Assembly: GCA_964443805.1 (NCBI GenBank)
Contig: CAYUEQ010000009.1
Location: 1-26,827, forward strand
Direction: 5' to 3'
DNA from: CAYUEQ01 sp964443805
GTDB taxonomy: Bacteria; Bacillota_I; Bacilli_A; RF39; UBA660
Length of the DNA stretch: 26,827 bases
Shown: in pieces, positions 14,707-23,099 of the stretch
Numbering within the stretch: the stretch's first letter is position 1
Layout of the letters: each line of letters starts with the position of its first letter
Translations under genes and position numbers: made by a program
Notes under the pieces: generated by a model
The model's input: only the letters and a program-made list of their open reading frames with translations
The model's database searches: none
Told to the model about the DNA's origin: nothing

Positions 14707-16614
14707 TCAACTTCCTAGCATTAGTTTTATTTTGGAGTTTTCAGCAACTAAGTTATTTCCTTCTGGTGATTGATGAATTATTTTTTCTCCCTCTCCGGCA
14801 TATTCGATTTGAAATCCTTTTAATTGAGTCCTTGCATCTTCTACATTTAATCCTTCAACATCTGGTAAATTAATATATTTTATATCTAACCACTGATATT
14901 CTTTTGGCATTGTATTTTTACCTTTATCTATTTCTAAAATATTAATTGCATCATTAATAATAGATTTAGCAACTGGAGCTGCAACAGTTCCTCCGTATTG
15001 AGTAACACCTTTTGGATTATCTATTGCAACATAAACTACAATTTGAGGATCATCAGCAGGAGCAAAACCGATAAAAGACACAATATAATTTCCAACCATA
15101 TATCTTCCATCTTTAACTTTTTGAGCAGTTCCTGTTTTTCCTCCAACACGGTAATTTTCGATATAAGCATTTCTTCCTGTTCCGTTTGCTACTACAGATT
15201 CTAAGGCATATCTTACTAAACCAGAAGTTTCTTTACTAATAATTTCTTTTTCTTTTTGAGGTTTCATAGTTTTTACAACTGATTTAGTTTCTGGTTCGAT
15301 AAATGTTTTAGCTATATATGGTTTGTATAAAGTTCCACCATTGATAATAGCAGATACTGCATTTACTTGTTGAATTGGGGTTACTGAGATACCTTGACCA
15401 AATGCAGTAGTAGCTAATTCTAATTCTTTGACACGATCTAACTTAAATAAGATCCCCGCCCCTTCTCCATTTAAATCAATATTAGTTTTTCTTCCAAATC
15501 CTAAATCATCAATATATGAAAATAGTTTTTCTTTACCTAATCTTAAACCTAGTGAAACAAAGCCAGGGTTGCAACTGTTTTCTACAACATTTAAGTAACT
15601 TTGATCTCCATGACCTCCAGCTTTCCAACATTTAAGTCTGGCACCACCAACTGAGACACTTCCACCATCAAAGAAACGATCTTCAAACAAATTTACCTTT
15701 TGTTCTTCAATGGAAGCTGCTAATGTAACTATCTTAAATGTCGATCCTGGTTCATATGTCATCCAAATTGGTAGATTACGATTTATAACTTCGGTAGAAT
15801 AATTTTGATAATTATTAGAATCAAAATTAGGTCGGGCAGTCATCCCTAATATTTCTCCAGTTTTTGGATTCATTGCAATAGCAAGAGCATGTTCAGGGTT
15901 ATATTTAGAAATAACATTATCTATTTCTCTTTCCATAGATAGTTGAATATCTAAATCTATTGTTAAACTTATATTAACTCCATTTTGAGGTTTTTGATAT
16001 ATTTCAGTTAGTTCTAATTTGTTACCTTTACCATCAGAAAAATATTTAATCGCCCCATCCTCTCCTGTTAAATAATTATCATAATATAATTCTAAACCAG
16101 ATAAACCTTGGTTATCAATTCCAACATAGCCTAAGACATGAGACAAAGTATTATTAAAAGGATAGTATCTTTTACTTTCTTTAACTAAATATACACCATC
16201 ATACTTTAGATTATCTATTTTTTTTGCAATATCGTAACTTAATTTTCTTCCCTCTGGATGTACTCTTTCAATAGATGTTCTTTTATTTACGTGTGTATCC
16301 ATCTCTTCTTTTGTAACATCTAATATTTCAGCTAATGCAGTACTCACCTCATCTTTATTAACTATTTGATTAGGTATTAGTACTAGACTAGTAGTTGTGA
16401 TATTAGTTGCGAGTTCTCTTCCTTTTCGATCAGTTATAATACCTCTATCTGCTGCTATTGGTAAATTTCTACTCCATAAATCTTTAGCTAATTTAGCTAG
16501 TTTGTCATATTGAAATATTTGAATATAAAAAACCTTTAAAATAACTAAAATAAATAAAAAGATGATAACTAAAAATACAAATCTAATTCTAGTATGAATA
16601 ATGTTTTGAAACAT
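14707..16614 (-). CDS. spoVD: Class B penicillin-binding protein, SpoVD-like
   Basis: 635 residues. A short cytoplasmic start and one membrane helix (about 11-33) are followed by a PBP dimerisation domain (about 50-200) and a transpeptidase domain. The active-site motifs are intact: EPGSTFK (Ser291, Lys294), SCN (347-349) and KTG (493-495). The blocks KCWKAGGHG and ENSCNPGFVSLGLRLG are typical of SpoVD/PbpB-type enzymes. One PASTA domain ends the protein (about 575-635). It crosslinks peptidoglycan outside the membrane. It lies downstream of pbpB as spoVD does in B. subtilis, where the product is needed for spore cortex synthesis. It is separated from the upstream genes by a strong terminator and so needs its own promoter, which I could not identify. 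The ribosome binding site is AGAGG, 9 nt before the ATG. Confidence 0.85.
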   Translation of the reverse strand: MFQNIIHTRIRFVFLVIIFLFILVILKVFYIQIFQYDKLAKLAKDLWSRNLPIAADRGIITDRKGRELATNITTTSLVLIPNQIVNKDEVSTALAEILDVTKEEMDTHVNKRTSIERVHPEGRKLSYDIAKKIDNLKYDGVYLVKESKRYYPFNNTLSHVLGYVGIDNQGLSGLELYYDNYLTGEDGAIKYFSDGKGNKLELTEIYQKPQNGVNISLTIDLDIQLSMEREIDNVISKYNPEHALAIAMNPKTGEILGMTARPNFDSNNYQNYSTEVINRNLPIWMTYEPGSTFKIVTLAASIEEQKVNLFEDRFFDGGSVSVGGARLKCWKAGGHGDQSYLNVVENSCNPGFVSLGLRLGKEKLFSYIDDLGFGRKTNIDLNGEGAGILFKLDRVKELELATTAFGQGISVTPIQQVNAVSAIINGGTLYKPYIAKTFIEPETKSVVKTMKPQKEKEIISKETSGLVRYALESVVANGTGRNAYIENYRVGGKTGTAQKVKDGRYMVGNYIVSFIGFAPADDPQIVVYVAIDNPKGVTQYGGTVAAPVAKSIINDAINILEIDKGKNTMPKEYQWLDIKYINLPDVEGLNVEDARTQLKGFQIEYAGEGEKIIHQSPEGNNLVAENSKIKLMLGS

Positions 16615-16640
16615 AAAAAATCGCCTCTAATTAAATATAT

Positions 16641-16668
16641 AAAAAAAATGCCTGAAATAGACATTTTT
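16641..16668 (-). terminator. Strong terminator after the beta-helix protein gene
   Basis: AAAAATG plus two further pairs (one G-T) form a 9-bp stem (16644-16652 with 16660-16668) with a 7-nt loop and a run of eight T on the minus strand. It begins 3 bp after the stop of the 534-aa gene and lies before the SpoVD-like gene. Confidence 0.8.
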
Positions 16669-16671
16669 ATT

Positions 16672-18276
16672 TTACATCGGCATTAATTTACCACCATTTT
16701 TTAATTCATATACTTCACCATTTAAATAATCATTATCTAAATCTTTTTTATCATAGTAAATATTAAATCCATTATCATTAATATTAGTGAATTTTTTATC
16801 TTCATTAATAAAACTATGAATATATGCATCATTTGTCAATGTAATTGTCGAATCAGCGCTTAAATTTAAAGATATGTTTTTTGCAATATTGTCCGAATTT
16901 ATTCCTGATTTAAGCTTAGAGGAACTTCTTAAATTAATTGATAAACTACTTATAGAATCTATTATAATATCTCCTACTAATGTTTGATTATTACCATTTA
17001 ATTCTATCGTACTACCAGGAAGATTTGTTTTATTATCTTCTTTTTTTGATGTTTTTAATAATACTTCACTCGGATTAATTTTAACATTTGATAAATTAAT
17101 TATAGTTTTATTATTAAATATATCAAATAAGATATTTTTAGAGATTATTTTACCACCATTAATTGTCAGTGTTGCAGGTAATTCTGAAGTTATTTCATTT
17201 AATCTTAAAATTGTTATTTTATCTGTTGTTATTTCACTATTTTCTATCTTTAAGATGCCTGAGTTTTCGATAAAAATAGCATCACTTTTATTAGCAGAAA
17301 TAATACTATCAATCACAGTTGCATCACCATTTATATATAGTGCATATGAGTTTTCATTTAAAGTATTTACATTACTATTCTCGATATCTATCTTTGCTTT
17401 ATTTATAAATATCCCGTGGGATTCTCTAAGGGTAGTTGTAATTGTACTATTTGATACTTTAGCAGTAGCCTCTGGTCTTAATAATAGACCATAACTATTA
17501 TCTTTTAACGTTAATAATTTTGAATTATTAATATCGATATTTGTGTTTTTTTGATGGCCGAAAATACCATGGGCAGAAACTCCATCAGTTGTTAATTCAG
17601 TATTATCCATTTTTAAATTACTAGCTGAGATTATTAAGGCAGAGTTTAAACCTTCTGTTAAGCTCAAAACTAAGCTATTACTATCTCCAGATTTATTAAC
17701 TACACTATTTACTAAGCTAGCACTTGATGAATCTAAAATTAAAACAGATTTAGAATCATTGTTGGATTCTAAAGTTTCATCTATAAAATTTTCTTTACTA
17801 TTAAAAACATGGTGATTAGCATTTATTTCTAATTCTGTATTTTCAGCTTCTATATAATTTAAATTATTAATTATACCTATATTTATTATTGATAAGATTG
17901 TAGAACACAAGATAAGTGATATTATATAAATAATTACATTTTCTTTAAACATAAATAAATTTGATTTAGCTCCTTTAGTTAGAATTAAATAAAGAATTAC
18001 TGCTGTTATAATAGTAGTTAATAAAATAACTATAGTTGTTTTAGTAGGGTTTAATTCAGTAGATGTTTGAGTAGTCTTTTCTTCTTTTTTATCTAACTCC
18101 CCCGTATTATCAGGAATGTTATCCGCTACTTTAAGATAATCATCATAAACTCCAGTTGTATCAGGAATGGTTATTACTTCCCTCTTTATCCCATTAAAAC
18201 TAACTGCTACAATTAGAGCAGAACTTAAAATAATTAATATTAAACATACACTAATTTTGAATTTTCTATTTTGCAT
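16672..18276 (-). CDS. Membrane-anchored beta-helix-like protein in the dcw cluster, function unknown
   Basis: 534 residues, not recognised as a named family. Three hydrophobic segments occupy about 9-27, 80-100 and 114-138. A polar Thr/Asp-rich stretch (28-79) lies between the first two, and positive residues (K101, K104, K111) lie between the second and third. The topology is thus N-in, with the large C-terminal part outside. Residues about 145-480 are Ser/Thr/Asn/Asp-rich and form repeated short strands with a recurring phrase (SAHGIFG 234, SYGLLL 261, SHGIFI 286, SYALYI 310, SDAIFI 331) at 21-27 residue spacing, as expected for a right-handed parallel beta-helix. The end is YLNGEVYELKNGGKLMPM. 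It has almost no cysteine, no LPXTG and no catalytic signature that I can see. It starts 19 bp after pbpB with AAGAGGT as ribosome binding site, so it is co-transcribed with the division genes, and it is followed by a terminator. Confidence 0.8.
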   Translation of the reverse strand: MQNRKFKISVCLILIILSSALIVAVSFNGIKREVITIPDTTGVYDDYLKVADNIPDNTGELDKKEEKTTQTSTELNPTKTTIVILLTTIITAVILYLILTKGAKSNLFMFKENVIIYIISLILCSTILSIINIGIINNLNYIEAENTELEINANHHVFNSKENFIDETLESNNDSKSVLILDSSSASLVNSVVNKSGDSNSLVLSLTEGLNSALIISASNLKMDNTELTTDGVSAHGIFGHQKNTNIDINNSKLLTLKDNSYGLLLRPEATAKVSNSTITTTLRESHGIFINKAKIDIENSNVNTLNENSYALYINGDATVIDSIISANKSDAIFIENSGILKIENSEITTDKITILRLNEITSELPATLTINGGKIISKNILFDIFNNKTIINLSNVKINPSEVLLKTSKKEDNKTNLPGSTIELNGNNQTLVGDIIIDSISSLSINLRSSSKLKSGINSDNIAKNISLNLSADSTITLTNDAYIHSFINEDKKFTNINDNGFNIYYDKKDLDNDYLNGEVYELKNGGKLMPM

Positions 18277-18295
18277 CTCTTACCTCTTATATATA

Positions 18296-20422
18296 TTACT
18301 CAGTTATTTCTTTTTTATTTAATTTTATATTCAATGTTGATTTATCGGTTATTGCTTCAGTTACAGGAATTGAAAATTCGTAGACATATCCATAACCATC
18401 AAAATTACAATCTAAGTTAATAAAATTACATAAACTAATTACATCTGCTCTTGACCAATTACTTATATCTGGCATCGTATAATTTTTAGAATTTGTTTTT
18501 ATAAATATTTTATTGTCTATTGTAACAATACTGTTTTTAGTTGGATATTGATCTATTATAATATCTCCATCGCCTATTACTACCGGAATTAAATCTTGTG
18601 AAATTAATTGGTTTTTAATTTCTTCTTGTTGTTTATTCACATAAGAATCTAACGTTATAATTTTAGATTTATCTAAAGAATTATCTTTTTCGGTTATATT
18701 TTTATAATTAGCTATTTCTTCAACAACTGATTTTACGGCATCAGCCATTAAAGAAACATTCCCCTTTAATTGCTTGACTGCTATATAAACTACATAACGA
18801 GGATTTTCATAAGGAAATAAACCAGCAAAACCTCTGATATAATTTGTGTTTCCTCGTAAGTATCCTCCCTTAGGATTAGGTATTTGAGCAGTTGATGTTT
18901 TTCCAATTAATGTTACGTTTTCAGCTTTAAAGTTTCCTCCTGATGAGAAGCCATTATAAACAACATCATACATTAAGTTTAACATCTTAGATACTGTTTT
19001 CTCACTAACTACTTTTTTAACTTCAGTTCTACCATTTTGAACAACTACCTCACCAGTACTAGAATCAACTATTTTATCTACTAAATATGGTTTGATTAAA
19101 GTTCCATTATTAGCTAGCATTGTTAGTGCTTGAATATTTTGAATAGGGGTTGTTGTAATACCTTGACCAAAGGATGCAGCTGCTAAATCAATATCATATC
19201 TCATATTAACCTTTCCTGGTGATTCATCTAATAACTCTATTCCTGTTTTATTACCAAACCCTGCATTATTATAAAATTCAGTTAGTTTTTTACGGCCTAC
19301 CGCTTGTGCTAGTTTTGTTGCTGCAACGTTAGAAGAATAAACAAATCCTGTATCAAAAGATATTTCTCCAAATCCAACACCAGCATTAAAATCACTAACA
19401 TCATAATCTCCTACAGTTATTGAACCTGATTTAAATAATTCATCTCCGTTATAAAGACCACTTTCCATATTTGCCATATAACTATATATTTTCATCGTTG
19501 ATCCTGGTTCAAAATTATATTGCGTTAAGGGATCTAAATAACTATCTAAATTTCTTTTATTTAAATCAAAAGAAGGAGAAGCAGATGTAGCTACTATGGC
19601 TCCAGTTTTAGCATCAGCAATTGTAAAAGTTGCCCATGTAAAATCAGTTTTGTTTTCCAATTCATTTAAAGCATTATCGACTAATATTTGAATGTTTTTA
19701 TCAATTGTTAAGTAAATATCTTTTCCTGGAATTGGATCGGTTGTATATTCAGGTGTATTAGCTATTTTATATCCATAAGCATCTCTTTGATAAATAGTAT
19801 AACCGTCTTTACCACGAAGATCTTTATCAAAAGAAGCTTCAATACCTAGCTCACCTACAATTTTGTCATGCTTATTCTTTTTAGCATAACCTATAATATA
19901 AGAAGCAAAATTTCCCATTTTATAATATCTTTTGGTACCTTTAATAAATGTTATTCCTGGTAATTCTAATTCATCAATCTGTTCTTTTATTAATTCAGAG
20001 ATATCTCTTCCTCCGGGACCTAGTTCAACTTGAACAACATTTTTAGTATTTAATAACTTCAAAATACTTTCTTTAGACATATTGATAATTGGCGCTAAAG
20101 CCTCAGCAGTTTTATCTTTATCAATAACATGATGAGGTTTCTCTGGGTTTGTTGTTTTAACATCAGATAAATATGCAACAACTGTATAAGCATTTGAGTT
20201 TTGAGCTAGAACAGAACCATTTACATCATAAATAGACCCTCTACTAGCCGGAAGAGTTCTTTCTACTGTATTACGATTTGAAGCAAATTGCCTAATATTA
20301 GTTCCATCAACTACATCGTTAATAGATACACTTATTACACGGTAGATCATTATAGAAAATAAAAAAAGCATTCCAATAATAACATACTTATTTATTTTAA
20401 TGGTAACACTTTTTCTTTGCAT
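18296..20422 (-). CDS. pbpB: Class B penicillin-binding protein PbpB/FtsI type with PASTA domains
   Basis: 708 residues. A membrane helix covers about 13-33, and the dimerisation domain starts RTLPASRGSIYDVNGSVLA (about 55-73). The transpeptidase domain has EPGSTMK (Ser308, Lys311), SSN (363-365) and, at the third motif, GKTSTAQ (508-510 = KTS) instead of KTG. Two PASTA-like segments follow (about 590-645 and 648-705). The position after ftsL is that of B. subtilis pbpB, the septal crosslinking enzyme that pairs with FtsW. The ribosome binding site AGGTGA overlaps the ftsL stop codon, so translation is coupled. The KTS change is the only departure in the active-site motifs. KSG and KTG are the usual forms, so substrate or beta-lactam affinity may differ. 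Confidence 0.93.
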   Translation of the reverse strand: MQRKSVTIKINKYVIIGMLFLFSIMIYRVISVSINDVVDGTNIRQFASNRNTVERTLPASRGSIYDVNGSVLAQNSNAYTVVAYLSDVKTTNPEKPHHVIDKDKTAEALAPIINMSKESILKLLNTKNVVQVELGPGGRDISELIKEQIDELELPGITFIKGTKRYYKMGNFASYIIGYAKKNKHDKIVGELGIEASFDKDLRGKDGYTIYQRDAYGYKIANTPEYTTDPIPGKDIYLTIDKNIQILVDNALNELENKTDFTWATFTIADAKTGAIVATSASPSFDLNKRNLDSYLDPLTQYNFEPGSTMKIYSYMANMESGLYNGDELFKSGSITVGDYDVSDFNAGVGFGEISFDTGFVYSSNVAATKLAQAVGRKKLTEFYNNAGFGNKTGIELLDESPGKVNMRYDIDLAAASFGQGITTTPIQNIQALTMLANNGTLIKPYLVDKIVDSSTGEVVVQNGRTEVKKVVSEKTVSKMLNLMYDVVYNGFSSGGNFKAENVTLIGKTSTAQIPNPKGGYLRGNTNYIRGFAGLFPYENPRYVVYIAVKQLKGNVSLMADAVKSVVEEIANYKNITEKDNSLDKSKIITLDSYVNKQQEEIKNQLISQDLIPVVIGDGDIIIDQYPTKNSIVTIDNKIFIKTNSKNYTMPDISNWSRADVISLCNFINLDCNFDGYGYVYEFSIPVTEAITDKSTLNIKLNKKEITE

Positions 20423-20427
20423 CTAAA

Positions 20428-20727
20428 TCACCTATCTGTAATAACTTTAATATTATTATTATTATACGTTAGCCCCAATTCCTTTGCAAGTGCTTGAATT
20501 TTTTCAAGCGATGCAAGTTCATTTATTTTCATATTTAAGGTTTCGTTAATAGTTGCTTGTTTCTTTATTTTAAGTTCTAAACGAGAATTTTCAATACTGG
20601 TTTTAGATAAAGTTGCTTTAGAAAAAACAATTATAACTGGAGACATAATTCCAATTAAAATTATTAAAAAATAGAGTATTTTTTCGCTTTTCAATATTTT
20701 AATTTTTTTTGTTTTTCTTTTAACCAT
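20428..20727 (-). CDS. ftsL: Cell division protein FtsL
   Basis: 99 residues with FtsL architecture rather than strong sequence identity. A basic cytoplasmic N-terminus (MVKRKTKKIKILKSEK) and one membrane helix (about 17-38) are followed by a coiled-coil region with heptad-like hydrophobics (LELKIKKQATINETLNMKINELASLEKIQALAKELGL). It sits between rsmH (3 bp gap) and pbpB (5 bp gap), the standard place. FtsL joins DivIC/DivIB to activate the FtsW-PBP pair at the septum. The ribosome binding site AAAGGA lies at the rsmH end. Confidence 0.85.
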   Translation of the reverse strand: MVKRKTKKIKILKSEKILYFLIILIGIMSPVIIVFSKATLSKTSIENSRLELKIKKQATINETLNMKINELASLEKIQALAKELGLTYNNNNIKVITDR

Positions 20728-20730
20728 TTT

Positions 20731-21654
20731 CTAAATCCTTTCTATTATTCTTAATTTAGCACTTTTACTTCTTCTGTTTTCTTTTAGTTCTTTTTCGCTT
20801 GGTATAATCGGTTTTTTATTTATTAGTTTAATTAGTGGTTTATACTCCTCGGGTATTACCGGTAAACCTTTTACTATTTCATCAACTTCACTATATTTCT
20901 TAAAAATATGTTTTACTATTCTATCTTCTAAAGAATGAAATGTAATAACAGCAATTCTTCCACCTTTGTTTAAAAGATTAATTGCATCTGGTAAAACAGT
21001 TTCCAATACTTTTAATTCACCATTAACTTCAATTCTAATAGCTTGAAATATGTTTCTTTCTGGATGTTTAGTATTAAAGTATTTTTCTCTTACTTCTTTT
21101 CTAATAATATCCACTAATTCTAAGGTTGTTTTTATTTCTTTTTTATTACGATTATGTACTATTGCTCTTGCAATAAATTTCGATTTTTTCTCTTCTCCAT
21201 ATTTAAAGAAAATATCTATTAATTCTTGCTCACTATATTTATTAACAACATCATAAGCAGTAAGTTTGTTTGTTTTATCCATTCTCATATCAAGTGGAGC
21301 ATCATTCATGAAACTAAATCCTCGTTCGGCATTATCTATTTGAGGAGATGAAACTCCGATATCAAATAAAATACCATCAACGAATTTAATATTTTCATTT
21401 TGAAGACATTCTTTTAAGTAAACAAAATTACTATGAATTATTTTAAAATTATGACCAATTTCTTTAAGCTTTTTTTCACTAAACGAAATCGCTTCTTGAT
21501 CTTGGTCTAAGGCGAATAAAAACCCCTTTTTCAATCGTCCTAAAATAATACTTGAGTGGCCTGCATATCCCATTGTGGCATCTACATACACACCATCACT
21601 TTTAATATCTAATGCATCTATTGCTTCTTCGAGCAATACACTTTTATGTTGCAT
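20731..21654 (-). CDS. rsmH: 16S rRNA m4C1402 methyltransferase RsmH (MraW)
   Basis: 307 residues from ATG 21654, the family length. It starts MQHKSVLLEEAIDAL. The SAM site includes VDATMGYAGHSS (24-35), and further family blocks are FDIGVSSPQID, RGFSFMNDAPLDMRMD, FQAIRIEVNGEL and ITFHSLEDRIVK. It N4-methylates C1402 in the ribosomal decoding centre. It overlaps the end of mraZ by 11 bp. An in-frame TTG at 21663 is possible, but ATG gives the conserved N-terminus. There is no strong ribosome binding site, so coupling to mraZ translation is likely. Confidence 0.97.
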   Translation of the reverse strand: MQHKSVLLEEAIDALDIKSDGVYVDATMGYAGHSSIILGRLKKGFLFALDQDQEAISFSEKKLKEIGHNFKIIHSNFVYLKECLQNENIKFVDGILFDIGVSSPQIDNAERGFSFMNDAPLDMRMDKTNKLTAYDVVNKYSEQELIDIFFKYGEEKKSKFIARAIVHNRNKKEIKTTLELVDIIRKEVREKYFNTKHPERNIFQAIRIEVNGELKVLETVLPDAINLLNKGGRIAVITFHSLEDRIVKHIFKKYSEVDEIVKGLPVIPEEYKPLIKLINKKPIIPSEKELKENRRSKSAKLRIIERI

Positions 21655-22078
21655 TTTGATCAAATAAGTTCTCTGCTATTCCTTCAAACTTATCAGCATT
21701 CTCATCTAAGAATGCATTCCATCTTTCTTTTGACCAAATTTCAATACGGTCATTCACGCCGATAATAACAAGTTCTTTGTTTAAGTCGGCGTAACTAACC
21801 AATGGGGAGGTTATGTTAATTCGACCTTGACGATCAAATTCACATTCAGTAGCACCGGAAATAAAGATTCGACTAAATACACGAGCATCTTTTTTGGTAA
21901 ATGGTAATTGATTAAGATTAGAGGTAATTTTTACCCATTCATCCATTGGATAAACGAATAAACATTTTTCAAGGCCTTGAGTTACAATAAATTTTTCTCC
22001 CAGTTTATCGCGTAGCTTAGCTGGTATTATTACTCTGCCTTTATCATCAATACTATGATGATACTCGCCCATGAACAT
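21644..22078 (-). CDS. mraZ: Transcriptional regulator MraZ
   Basis: 144 residues from the ATG at 22076-22078, which gives the conserved start MFMGEYHHSIDDKGRVIIPAKLRDKLG. The frame is open 33 bp further upstream, but those codons cover the operator boxes, and the GGGGGAG at about 22083-22089 is correctly spaced for this ATG. Two SpoVT/AbrB-like repeats contain the DKGR (residues 12-15) and DRQGRINI signatures. MraZ binds DNA as a ring-shaped oligomer and represses its own dcw operon in E. coli. It heads rsmH-ftsL-pbpB here, with four box repeats directly upstream (22081-22120). Confidence 0.96.
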   Translation of the reverse strand: MFMGEYHHSIDDKGRVIIPAKLRDKLGEKFIVTQGLEKCLFVYPMDEWVKITSNLNQLPFTKKDARVFSRIFISGATECEFDRQGRINITSPLVSYADLNKELVIIGVNDRIEIWSKERWNAFLDENADKFEGIAENLFDQNAT

Positions 22079-22080
22079 TT

Positions 22081-22120
22081 GTCTCCCCCACTTTCCACCA
22101 CAATGCACCACTGCCTACCA
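22081..22120 (-). promoter_or_regulatory. Four in-phase MraZ boxes (mraZ autoregulatory operator)
   Basis: On the minus strand four direct repeats begin TGGTA, TGGTG, TGGTG and TGGGG at 22120, 22110, 22100 and 22090, each exactly 10 bp apart. The MraZ site known from E. coli consists of TGGGN direct repeats separated by 5 bp, i.e. the same 10-bp period. The array begins at about the transcription start and its last unit overlaps the mraZ ribosome binding site, so binding could block both transcription and translation. Confidence 0.8.
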
Positions 22121-22122
22121 AT

Positions 22123-22151
22123 ATATTATATTAAATACTAATCTTTGTCAA
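22123..22151 (-). promoter_or_regulatory. Promoter of the mraZ division operon
   Basis: A consensus -35 TTGACA (22146-22151) on the minus strand is followed by TAATAT at 17-nt spacing (22123-22128). An overlapping TATAAT (22125-22130) would give 15. Transcription should start at about 22116, at the edge of the MraZ boxes. Confidence 0.75.
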
Positions 22152-22196
22152 TAAGATAAGATGGAAAAATAGTAATAACTTAACATATATTTACAC

Positions 22197-22221
22197 AAAA
22201 AAAATCTCAGCTAAGCTGCGA
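22197..22221 (-). terminator. Terminator after the 185-aa gene
   Basis: On the minus strand TCxCAGC pairs with GCTGxGA around a TTA loop (one mismatch inside the stem) and is followed by eight T. It separates the yceD-rpmF unit from the mraZ promoter. Confidence 0.65.
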
Positions 22222-22261
22222 CTGTATTAATAGTACTTATTTTATAATATTTTTATGGTTT

Positions 22262-22819
22262 TTAGTCTAATTTTACTAGTTTTAAATAGTTAACTTTTTC
22301 TTTTATTAATCTGTTTTTAATCTCACCTATAAAAACAGGACTAAAAACTTCATAATTGTTTAGTAATGTTCTTAATTTACTATACTCTACTTCCAACTTA
22401 TTTAATTCATTAATAAAAAATTCAATTTCTAAACCATATAGGATTCCATCAATGAGAATATTACCAATAACATTCTTTAATTTTTCATTGTTTTCTTCAT
22501 CTTTTTTAAATTGTACATAGTCATAAAAACTTTCTCTAACATATTTAGACAATTCAAATAAATCTTCTGTTTTAAATGTCATTATTTCAAATGATGAAAA
22601 ATGTTTATAGACATTCCTTACATTAATATAAGTAGAGGAAATCTTAAAGAATATTATTATTTCACTATATATTAAATCTAAATCTTCATTACTTATTTCT
22701 TTATTTAAATATATTTTTTTTGATTCTTTTAACCATTCTTTATATAGTTCAGGTATTATATATTCTTGTGTTTCTATAATAAAATCTCTATATTTTTTAT
22801 ATCTATATAAATCTATCAT
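22262..22819 (-). CDS. Hypothetical helical protein of 185 aa
   Basis: I do not recognise this gene. It encodes 185 residues with no signal peptide or membrane helix, rich in Lys, Glu, Ile and aromatic residues, and probably all alpha-helical (MIDLYRYKKYRDFIIET ... LEIEFFINELNKLEVEYSKLRTLLNNY). GGGGGA lies 5 nt before the ATG, and a good terminator follows the gene. It stands between rpmF and mraZ, where B. subtilis has gerR/ylbO, ylbP, panE and bshC, but nothing in the sequence links it to those products. It is reached either by read-through of the rpmF terminator or from an unseen promoter. Confidence 0.75.
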   Translation of the reverse strand: MIDLYRYKKYRDFIIETQEYIIPELYKEWLKESKKIYLNKEISNEDLDLIYSEIIIFFKISSTYINVRNVYKHFSSFEIMTFKTEDLFELSKYVRESFYDYVQFKKDEENNEKLKNVIGNILIDGILYGLEIEFFINELNKLEVEYSKLRTLLNNYEVFSPVFIGEIKNRLIKEKVNYLKLVKLD

Positions 22820-22832
22820 AAATCCCCCTAGA

Positions 22833-22862
22833 AAAAGACAAAGTTATTACTCTTTGTCTTTT
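22833..22862 (-). terminator. Terminator overlapping the rpmF 3' end
   Basis: An 11-bp perfect stem (22833-22843 with 22852-22862) with an 8-nt loop and a short T-run on the minus strand. One arm encodes the last rpmF codons and the stop lies in the loop. The start of the next gene is only 14 bp beyond it. Confidence 0.75.
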
Positions 22863-23095
22863 GTTTCTTTTTCTTTCTTAACTTTTTTTTCTTTCTTTTT
22901 TGTTTCTTTAGTTATTTCTTCAGTTGTATTTAAAACATCTTTCCCTTTATAATATCCACATTCTCCACATACTCTATGAGGTTTAATAGGCGCATTACAT
23001 TTAGGACATTTTACAACTGTTGGTGCATCCATTTTTAAATGAGTACGACGCATTCTTTTTTTAGTTTTACTTGTTCTTCTTGCTGGAACTGCCAT
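22847..23095 (-). CDS. rpmF: Ribosomal protein L32 with a charged C-terminal tail
   Basis: 82 residues. The first 55 or so are standard L32 (MAVPARRTSKTKKRMRRTHLKM, then a zinc ribbon with Cys30, Cys33, Cys43 and Cys46 in CPKC ... CGEC, and GYYKGKDV). L32 is normally about 57-60 residues. The remaining ~25 residues are a Lys/Glu/Thr tail (ITKETKKKEKKVKKEKE) that I would call an unusual extension. It follows yceD by 4 bp, as in most bacteria. All four zinc ligands are present, so this is the zinc-binding form. Confidence 0.97.
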   Translation of the reverse strand: MAVPARRTSKTKKRMRRTHLKMDAPTVVKCPKCNAPIKPHRVCGECGYYKGKDVLNTTEEITKETKKKEKKVKKEKETKDKE

Positions 23096-23099
23096 TTTC

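Noticed and set aside
13129..15204. Plus-strand frames opposite ftsW, mraY and spoVD
   Set aside because: They lie wholly inside well-supported minus-strand genes and have no family features.
17255..17494. Plus-strand hydrophobic frame opposite the beta-helix gene
   Set aside because: Antisense of regularly repeated beta-strand codons; no start signal.
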